Source: Flavitalea plasmicola (GTDB lineage: Bacteria; Bacteroidota; Bacteroidia; Chitinophagales; Chitinophagaceae). Taken from it: a stretch of DNA of 64,000 bases. The translations under genes and the position numbers were made by a program. The DNA lies in NCBI RefSeq assembly GCF_030546645.1, contig NZ_JAUOTO010000009.1, forward strand, positions 1 through 64,000, given 5' to 3'. Below, piece by piece: positions 57,966 through 64,000 of this stretch; position 1 is the first letter of the stretch, and every line of letters starts with the position of its first letter. The notes beneath the pieces are model-generated. The model saw nothing but the letters and a program-made list of their open reading frames with translations, had not been told where the DNA came from and made no database searches.

Positions 57966-60386
57966 TTATTCCGCCCGCAAGCTATTCACGGGGTTGGTCA
58001 GGGCCGTTTTGATGGCCTGTGAACTGATGGTCACCAGTGCGACCAGGAGAGCCAGGATGGCGGCGGCCGGGAAGATCCACCAGCTGATGGGGCTGCGGTA
58101 GGCGAAGTCCTGGAGCCAACGGTTCATTACCCACCAGGTGAAAGGGGCTGCAATGAGGAAGGACACGCCAACCAGCTTCAGGAATTCTTTGGACAGCAGG
58201 GTGACCAGACCCGATATGTCGGCTCCCAGCACTTTTCGGATGCCGATCTCTTTGGTACGCTGCGCGGCTGTAAAGGTAGCCAGGCCAAACAGGCCGAGGC
58301 AGGCGATGAAGATAGTGAGCCCTGCGAAGATGCCCAGGATCAGGCCAATGTTCCTGTCGGATTTATAGGTGTTGTCAAAACGCTGGTCCAGGAAGGAGTA
58401 GGAAAATGCCGATTCCGTCGTCATCTCGGACCAGCGGCGGCGCAGGGTTGTCAGCAGGCCTGCGATATCTTTTGTCCTCGTCTTTATAATTAAGTTATTC
58501 CAGTCTTCTCCCCGGGTCATCACGAGCGGTGTAATTTGTTCGTGCAGCGATCTGAAGTGAAAATTCTTCACCACGCCGATGACATGGTAGGTAGTTTTGG
58601 CTCCATCGTTCTCTGAATGGGTGATCGTATGTCCCAGAACGCTGCCTTTCCAGCCGAAGGCGCTGACGGCAGACTCGTTGACGATGACAGCATTGGAATC
58701 CGAGGCATACTCCTTTGAGAAATTACGTCCATCTGCCATCGACATGCCGAGCGTAGGTATATAGTTATCATCCACGTCATAGCGGATATTCTTGATCATC
58801 TGGCTGGAATTTCCATCTGAATACGCAAAGAAGTTATTATCGTACGAAGGTCCTGCGGGCAGAAAGCCTGAAGCGGAGACGCTTATTACACGCGGGTCCC
58901 GCAGCAATTGCTGACGGAACGCCTCTGTATTATTTCGCAGCCACCAGGCCTCATGCACGATGAGCACCTGGTCCTTGCTATAGCCAAGGTCTTTATGACG
59001 GATGTAGGACAGCTGTCTGTACACGACCATTGCACCTACCATGAGACTGATGGAGATGAAGAACTGGAATACGACCAGTCCGCTGCGCAGGCCGGCAGTC
59101 TTTTTGCCTGTGGTCAGCTTGCCTTTCAGTACGGTGATAGGGTTGAAAGAGGAGAGGAAAAAAGCGGGGTAGCTGCCGGCCAGCAGGCCGGTGATCAGTC
59201 CAAAGAGGATCAGCCCGGGAAGGATCCAGGGGTTTGACGTAAGATGGAGGCCCAGGTGCTGCCCTGTCAGGTCGTTGAAAAAGGGCAGGGCCATGCTCAC
59301 GAGCGCCAGGGCTATCGCCAGCGCCACGACCGTCAGCAGGAGGGATTCCACCAGAAATTGGCGTACCAGCTGTCCTTTCACGGAGCCCATTACCTTACGG
59401 ACACCCACTTCCTTTGCTCTTTTGGAGGCGCTGGCCGTGGAGAGGTTCATAAAATTGATACAGGCTATCAGCAGCATGAAGAGGGCGACGGCGCTGTAGA
59501 TATAGACATAGCGAATGTCCCCGTGCGGCTCCATGTCTCCCGTGAAATCCGAGTGCAGGTGGATATCCGTGAGCGGCTGGAGATAGAGACCGATGGAATT
59601 GCCATTCTTCTTAAATTGTTGTATCGTAAGGTGCATGGCTTTTTCCATTTGAGGGCCGACATATTTGTCGAACTCTGCCGGCAACTTCGCTTCCAGCTTT
59701 TTATAGTCGTAATGTTCGGGCAGGACGAGATAGGTGTAATAGTTGGAAGTGATCCAGGAAGGGTCTTTCGCTTCGGGAAAGGAGGACATGGAGATCAGGA
59801 GCCCGAAATGAAAATGAGAGTTCGCGGGGATCTCATCAAAGAGGCCGGTGACGGTGGCTGCGGCCTTGTTGTCCTTGAACTGCAGCACTTTTCCGATGGG
59901 GTCTTCATCGCCGAAATATCTTTTCGCCACGGCTTTTGAGATCACGAGGGTATTGGGGTTTGCCAGGGCTGTGTTTGGATCGCCTTTGATCAGGGGAACC
60001 GTGAAAACACGAAAGAAGTTGGAGTCAACGAAGGCAATTTCGTCCTCTTTGAATGTTTTGTCTTTGTAGGTGATGCGAGGAGTGCCATAAGCGCGAATGC
60101 GGGTAGCTTCTTCTATTTCCGGAAAATCTTTTTTAAAGGCGGCGGCTACGGGGGGCATGACATGGGATTCTTTGAGCTCGCCCACCTGCATTTTGCCTTT
60201 AAGGACAACACGGACGATGCGATCGGCCTTTTTATTATAGCGGTCATAGCTTAGCTGATGCTGAACATAAAGTACTATGAGCAAACAGGAGGCGATGCCG
60301 AGGGCCAGGCCTGCGATATTGATGGCTGTGAAGGCTTTGTTCCTACGGAGGCTCCTCAGGGCTATTTTGAAGTAGTTCTTGAACAT
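57966..60386 (-). CDS. FtsX/MacB-type ABC transporter permease
   Basis: An 806-aa membrane protein with the same double layout as the genes at 32343 and 41746: first helix (MFKNYFKIALRSLRRNKAFT), periplasmic domain, FtsX helices with KRAKEVGVRKVMGSVKGQLV, second helix, second periplasmic domain, and a final unit with QRTKEIGIRKVLGADISGLV and NPVNSLRAE. No ATPase adjoins. It lies 24 nt after the T9SS protein stop region (same strand, upstream of it), so the two may share a transcript. Confidence 0.92.
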   Translation of the reverse strand: MFKNYFKIALRSLRRNKAFTAINIAGLALGIASCLLIVLYVQHQLSYDRYNKKADRIVRVVLKGKMQVGELKESHVMPPVAAAFKKDFPEIEEATRIRAYGTPRITYKDKTFKEDEIAFVDSNFFRVFTVPLIKGDPNTALANPNTLVISKAVAKRYFGDEDPIGKVLQFKDNKAAATVTGLFDEIPANSHFHFGLLISMSSFPEAKDPSWITSNYYTYLVLPEHYDYKKLEAKLPAEFDKYVGPQMEKAMHLTIQQFKKNGNSIGLYLQPLTDIHLHSDFTGDMEPHGDIRYVYIYSAVALFMLLIACINFMNLSTASASKRAKEVGVRKVMGSVKGQLVRQFLVESLLLTVVALAIALALVSMALPFFNDLTGQHLGLHLTSNPWILPGLILFGLITGLLAGSYPAFFLSSFNPITVLKGKLTTGKKTAGLRSGLVVFQFFISISLMVGAMVVYRQLSYIRHKDLGYSKDQVLIVHEAWWLRNNTEAFRQQLLRDPRVISVSASGFLPAGPSYDNNFFAYSDGNSSQMIKNIRYDVDDNYIPTLGMSMADGRNFSKEYASDSNAVIVNESAVSAFGWKGSVLGHTITHSENDGAKTTYHVIGVVKNFHFRSLHEQITPLVMTRGEDWNNLIIKTRTKDIAGLLTTLRRRWSEMTTESAFSYSFLDQRFDNTYKSDRNIGLILGIFAGLTIFIACLGLFGLATFTAAQRTKEIGIRKVLGADISGLVTLLSKEFLKLVGVSFLIAAPFTWWVMNRWLQDFAYRSPISWWIFPAAAILALLVALVTISSQAIKTALTNPVNSLRAE

Positions 60387-60568
60387 GAGATCGTATTAGG
60401 TACTTTGGTATGCCACTAAGAAAATGCCAGAGTGTAATTTGTTGATAATGATATAGTTGATTCGACTATGGCGTTTTTTTATGTTTGTTTTCGATACAGT
60501 TGCTGTGCGGTATTGTCGCATTTTGCTAAAAGGATAAAGCCCTATCTTGGCTGATCAAATAAAAAGAT

Positions 60569-61207
60569 ATGAAAAAGGGTTTGTTTTTGATCGTTGCTTT
60601 GGCTTTAGGGACATTATCGTGTAAAGTGGCTCATCAGCATGCGTCTGGTTGGGTACCTGTATTCGATGGAAAATCGCTGGACGGATGGAAAGTAGGTGAA
60701 AATGCATCCACTTTTTCCGTGGAGGACGGGACGATCATCGCACATGGCAATACAGCGCATCTGTTTTATGTCGGGCCTGTGAAGGACCATAACTTTAAGA
60801 ACTTCGAGTTCAAAGCGGATGTGATGACCGAACCGGGAAGCAATTCGGGCATTTATTTTCATACACAATACCAGGAAAGCGGCTGGCCTGAAAAAGGGTA
60901 TGAAGTGCAGGTGAACAACTCTCATACGGACTGGCGCAGAACGGGCAGCCTTTATGCCGTTCAGGATGTGAAGGAAGTATACGTAAAAGACAACGAGTGG
61001 TACACCGAGTCTTTTTCCGTGCAGGGCAAAAGGGTTATCATCAAGATCAACGATAAAGTAGTCGTCGACTATACCGAGCCTGACAATGTGAACAGGCCCG
61101 AGGATATGAAAGGCCGGGTTATCTCCAGCGGCACTTTCGCATTACAAGGTCATGATCCCAACAGCAAGGTGCATTTCAAGAACATTATGGTGAAGTCATT
61201 GGATTAA
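60569..61207 (+). CDS. DUF1080 (3-keto-disaccharide hydrolase-like) lipoprotein
   Basis: A 212-aa lipoprotein: the signal MKKGLFLIVALALGTLSCKV has a lipobox with Cys18. The single DUF1080 domain shows WVPVFDGKSLDGWKVGENAS, FKNFEFKADVMTEPGSNSGI, YFHTQYQESGWPEKGYEVQV, and the end GTFALQGHDPNSKVHFKNIM. This is the standard concanavalin-like fold with a Glu-containing pocket, active in glycan turnover. A TATCTTGG box 20 bp before the ATG resembles a -7 promoter element. It is about 90 residues shorter than the family member at 15857, which carries an extra N-terminal domain. Confidence 0.88.
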   Translation: MKKGLFLIVALALGTLSCKVAHQHASGWVPVFDGKSLDGWKVGENASTFSVEDGTIIAHGNTAHLFYVGPVKDHNFKNFEFKADVMTEPGSNSGIYFHTQYQESGWPEKGYEVQVNNSHTDWRRTGSLYAVQDVKEVYVKDNEWYTESFSVQGKRVIIKINDKVVVDYTEPDNVNRPEDMKGRVISSGTFALQGHDPNSKVHFKNIMVKSLD

Positions 61208-61297
61208 CGGACGACCAATGGATTGAAAAATTATTTTATATGGCTGAGCCAACCCCATGGTTTAAGCCGGCGTTTGTATTTGCAAACCAATTTTTCA

Positions 61298-62167
61298 ATG
61301 CGCACATTTATCAAATGGGCCGGGCAATACCGGACCCTGACCCTCCTGTCTATTGGGGTAACTTTAGCACTGGCAGCCTGTAAGAAGGACAACAACAATA
61401 ACGCTACACCGGCTGCCGTGACTGGCGTTCAGCTGTCGACAAACGCACAATTCGGTGAGATACTGACCGACAGCGCCGGCAATACGCTGTATTTTTTCAC
61501 GATCGATGCAGATGGCAACTCGGGCTGTACAGGAGGCTGTCTAACGGCATGGCCTATCTTCCATACCAACAGTACGAAGCTGGGTGAAGGATTGGAATCC
61601 AAGGACTTCGCTACTATCGTCCGCAGCGACGGGAAAAGCCAAACGACCTACAAGGGATGGCCATTGTATTATTTTCAGAACGATGCGAAAGCGGGCGATG
61701 TGAAAGGCGACAAAGCAGGCAGCGTCTGGTATGTTGCCAAGCCGGACTATACCGTGATGCTGGCCAATAAGCAGCTGGTGGGCAAAGATGGCATTCAATA
61801 TGACAGCCTCTTTCAGCCAAAGGTGGGCATTACGCAGTACATCACGGATGATCGCGGCAGGACGCTGTATGCATTTAGTCCAGACAAGTTCAAGAAGAAT
61901 ACATTCACGAAAGCCGATCTCAGCAACAATGCCATATGGCCCATGAATGAGGTGACTGGCGTAAACAAGATCCCGTCCCTTCTCGACAAGTCTGCGTTCG
62001 ATACTGTCATGTTGTTTGGAAAGATCCAGCTGTCCTACAAGGGATGGCCCCTGTATTATTTTGGTTCGGACAGTTTGAAACGCGGCAATACCAAGGGCGT
62101 TAGTGTGCCCACTCCGGGTTTCTGGCCTTATGTCAATGCCAGTACAGTAGTGGCACCACAGCCATAG
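61298..62167 (+). CDS. COG4315-type lipoprotein with two secreted-repeat domains
   Basis: A 289-aa lipoprotein; the ATG at 61298 (MRTFIKWAGQYRTLTLLSIG) gives the lipobox LAAC with KKDN following; the frame start at 61223 does not. Two PF03640-type repeat domains follow, each with an LTD..GNTLYFF or ITDDRGRTLYAFSPD segment, a W-P element (LTAWPIF, NAIWPMN) and TYKGWPLYYF or SYKGWPLYYFGSD. The first domain carries CTGGC, a possible metal site. The family is linked to redox or metal binding at the cell surface. Confidence 0.88.
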   Translation: MRTFIKWAGQYRTLTLLSIGVTLALAACKKDNNNNATPAAVTGVQLSTNAQFGEILTDSAGNTLYFFTIDADGNSGCTGGCLTAWPIFHTNSTKLGEGLESKDFATIVRSDGKSQTTYKGWPLYYFQNDAKAGDVKGDKAGSVWYVAKPDYTVMLANKQLVGKDGIQYDSLFQPKVGITQYITDDRGRTLYAFSPDKFKKNTFTKADLSNNAIWPMNEVTGVNKIPSLLDKSAFDTVMLFGKIQLSYKGWPLYYFGSDSLKRGNTKGVSVPTPGFWPYVNASTVVAPQP

Positions 62168-62197
62168 GGTTTCTTTCTTTTTTAAGGTAAAGCCTGC

Positions 62198-63115
62198 TTA
62201 CTTTGTTTGGGCAGGCTTTACTGTCTTCAGGTAATTATAAATTGCCGTCAGCTCCTCATCGGTCATCCGGCCATACGAACCCCAGGGCATAGGACTTCCG
62301 GGGATCAACCTGCCTTTCCGGAAACGGGCGATGAAATCCTGTCTGGTCCATTTATAGATCCTGCTACTGGGATCGGGAGTGAGGTTGGGAGTTATAAACC
62401 CTTCTATGTTGCCACCTCCTGCAAGCGGTTCGCCGATGTAGGCGCCCGTCATGTCCCTTTTGGTATGACAGCCGCTGCATTCCGCCAGATTGAGCACCAT
62501 ATAGCGTCCATAAGCCGCAGTAGTATCGTGTTTCACGGCGGCGGGCGGCGGTTCCGAAGGCCCTACGGGCTTTACCAAAAAAGCTTTTACCACATTGCCC
62601 ATCAGGTTGGGCGCATGCTCCGGAACTTCGTTGTGAACAGGTCGCTGGGAGCGGAGGTAGGAGATGATGGCCGTCAGGTCTTCATCACTGGTGTTGTGAA
62701 ATGGCATGAAGTCGTAGACCACCGTCCCGTCGGGATGAACGCCATAGCGCAGGGCGCGGGCTATTTCCCCATCCGTGTATTTGCCAATGCCTGTCTCATT
62801 ATCCGGGGTGATATTCTTTGAATAGATCTTTCCTAATGGCAGATTGAAACAGTTCCCTCCGATGAGAGAGACTTCCTGTCCGAGGGCGATGAGCGAATCG
62901 GCATTTGCCTTTTGATGGCAATCGATGCAATGGGCCGAGCTGTATACGAGATGCTTCCCCCTGGCGATGACTACGCTGTCAGACGAAGCATGAATGTCAG
63001 GATAGGGGGCGTCGAAATGCAGGTGCTGGCGGGATGCGACGGTGACGGTGAGACCGGCGATGATCAGCAGCAATACGATGCCAGTCCATTTGGCGATTTT
63101 TTTTACTCTTTGCAT
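62198..63115 (-). CDS. Diheme c-type cytochrome
   Basis: A 305-aa membrane-anchored cytochrome with an N-terminal helix (WTGIVLLLIAGLTVTVA) and two class I cytochrome c domains, each with a CxxCH heme site: SAHCIDCHQKA and AECSGCHTKRD. Likely axial Met ligands are in the following segments (YDFMPFHNTSDEDL, IPGSPMPWGSYGRM). It should shuttle electrons in the periplasm, for example from a dehydrogenase. The COG4315 lipoprotein ends 30 bp away, convergent. Confidence 0.92.
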   Translation of the reverse strand: MQRVKKIAKWTGIVLLLIIAGLTVTVASRQHLHFDAPYPDIHASSDSVVIARGKHLVYSSAHCIDCHQKANADSLIALGQEVSLIGGNCFNLPLGKIYSKNITPDNETGIGKYTDGEIARALRYGVHPDGTVVYDFMPFHNTSDEDLTAIISYLRSQRPVHNEVPEHAPNLMGNVVKAFLVKPVGPSEPPPAAVKHDTTAAYGRYMVLNLAECSGCHTKRDMTGAYIGEPLAGGGNIEGFITPNLTPDPSSRIYKWTRQDFIARFRKGRLIPGSPMPWGSYGRMTDEELTAIYNYLKTVKPAQTK

Positions 63116-63196
63116 AATAGGGGCAAGGTAGGCGCGGCGATCCGGCCGGACAATGCGCCCGTGAATGGACTGTCATAATTATAGGATGAAACGGGG

Positions 63197-63898
63197 TCAG
63201 TTCAGCTTACCCGTGGCGTCCATCCGGCTGCGGACCTCGGATTCCAGCTTCAGCGCTTTTGGGATCAGCACCTCTTCCTCGATGAGGGCATGCACGTGCA
63301 GGTCCTGTTCGAAGGTCTCCAGCTGAGTGAGCAGGATGCGATAGAGGGATTCATTGGTGGAGGGTGGCTGGTAGAGGCGAATGGCCTCGCGTATGTCTTT
63401 CAGCTCGTCTTCCGTATCGTGGTGATCTTTGAGGAATTCTGCGATGGAGTAACGCTGGCCTGCCATGACGTATTCGGAAAAGTGATAAGGGGCCAGGTTG
63501 GCATTGTTCAATTTAACGATATAGGGCAGCAGCAGTTTTTCTTCTTCGTTGATGTGGGTGGTGAGGTCCTGGCAATACCTGTGAAAGAACGTCTGCAGGA
63601 TCATCAGGATGGGGTGATTGGACTCATAATGCCCTGAGAGGAGGAGGATGCTCTGGGCTATTTCGGGCAGCTTCTTCTGTAAATAAAAGGAATGGGTCCG
63701 CTGAATGTAGTCCACGATCAGTCCGATGCGATAGGGTTCGAAGTCAGCGGCGCTGAAAGTCTTTTCTTCGAAGGAACGGAGCAGGGCCGTAATAAATTCA
63801 TTGTCGACCCCAGGATGAAGGGGTTGATGGGCTTGGGGTAATGGGTCGAGCAGGTAGCGTTGCATTACCTGGGAGAATATATAATTATTTTCGGGCAC
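63197..63898 (-). CDS. Hemerythrin-domain protein (RIC/YtfE-like)
   Basis: A 233-aa cytosolic four-helix protein. His and Glu residues typical of a hemerythrin di-iron site are visible: DYIQRTHSFYLQKKLPEIAQ, LTTHINEEEKLLLPYI, FLKDHHDTEDELKDIREAIR, and LHVHALIEEEVLIPKALKLE. The pattern fits RIC (ScdA/YtfE) iron-sulfur repair proteins but the short N-terminal ScdA_N domain with its Cys pair is absent. Function in protection from nitrosative or oxidative damage is inferred. It lies 81 nt upstream of the cytochrome gene on the same strand. Confidence 0.85.
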   Translation of the reverse strand: MPENNYIFSQVMQRYLLDPLPQAHQPLHPGVDNEFITALLRSFEEKTFSAADFEPYRIGLIVDYIQRTHSFYLQKKLPEIAQSILLLSGHYESNHPILMILQTFFHRYCQDLTTHINEEEKLLLPYIVKLNNANLAPYHFSEYVMAGQRYSIAEFLKDHHDTEDELKDIREAIRLYQPPSTNESLYRILLTQLETFEQDLHVHALIEEEVLIPKALKLESEVRSRMDATGKLN

Positions 63899-63943
63899 TT
63901 GGTTTTTCGGCTTTTTGAGTTTTGAAGGACTCTAAGGTACGAA

Positions 63944-64000
63944 AAGTTTTGTTTTTAGGGTTTTTAGGGTTTTTGGGTTTTGGGTCTTTTGCTTTGTCGG
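63944..64000. repeat. TTTTAGGG-type low-complexity run and probable start of another palindromic repeat
   Basis: Degenerate TTTTTAGGG units run into TTTTGCTTTGTCGG at the window edge. The same bases lead directly into the GGCAGCTAT end of copies 2 and 4, so a fifth copy probably starts here and continues outside the window. Confidence 0.45.

Overview
The window reads as a chromosome segment of a Bacteroidetes bacterium, most likely a Chitinophagaceae (Chitinophaga-like) member. This rests on type IX secretion sorting domains (type A at 12860-13954, type B at 55380-57941), three large single-gene FtsX/MacB-type permeases, a short GSII-type glutamine synthetase, many 'SCKK'-type lipoproteins, a LytS/LytTR sensor-regulator pair, a Bacteroidetes-type tyrosine integrase and promoter-like TTG/TAnnTTTG boxes. 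No database search was possible; family names come from motifs seen in the translations.

Region 1, 1 to about 12.85 kb, is a visibly more AT-rich genomic island. From the left it holds wreckage of older defence genes (a SMODS-type nucleotidyltransferase fragment and a broken vapBC pair), then a minus-strand operon of a small ORF, an XRE regulator and a retron-type reverse transcriptase. A plus-strand, translationally coupled pair follows: an 897-aa ABC/SMC-type ATPase and a 364-aa HNH nuclease. This pair resembles Septu (PtuA/PtuB), but the nuclease carries a helix-hairpin-helix domain nested inside its HNH module. Next come a small membrane protein, an XRE regulator, an unannotated and strikingly structured candidate RNA (8375-8564), two small genes of unknown function, a second block of long hairpins and hairpin repeats (9379-9757), an excisionase-like HTH protein, two cargo genes, and the integrase beside a tRNA-3'-end-like attachment fragment (12811-12840).

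Region 2, 12.85 to 64 kb, is ordinary chromosome: secreted and surface proteins (T9SS protein with a beta-helix protein, DUF1080 proteins, GH43, spondin-domain lipoprotein, COG4315 lipoprotein), regulators (AraC, Crp/Fnr, ArsR, LytTR) and small metabolic enzymes. Likely operons include an electrophile/quinone-type cluster (YceI, ring-cleaving dioxygenase, carboxylesterase, pirin; 46.6-49.5 kb), an arsR-SRPBCC-DoxX-YdeI set (49.9-51.7 kb), a secreted RidA and amidohydrolase pair (53.5-55.4 kb), a COG4315 lipoprotein beside a diheme cytochrome and a hemerythrin protein (61.3-63.9 kb), and a histidine kinase/LytTR regulator pair (37.2-39.2 kb) whose regulator has a natural Gly-Gly-Ser linker.

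A dispersed, roughly 140-190 bp palindromic intergenic repeat occurs four times in this chromosomal part (18.4, 34.9, 39.3 and 49.6 kb) and probably begins again at the right edge. No rRNA, intact tRNA, CRISPR array or complete insertion sequence was found.
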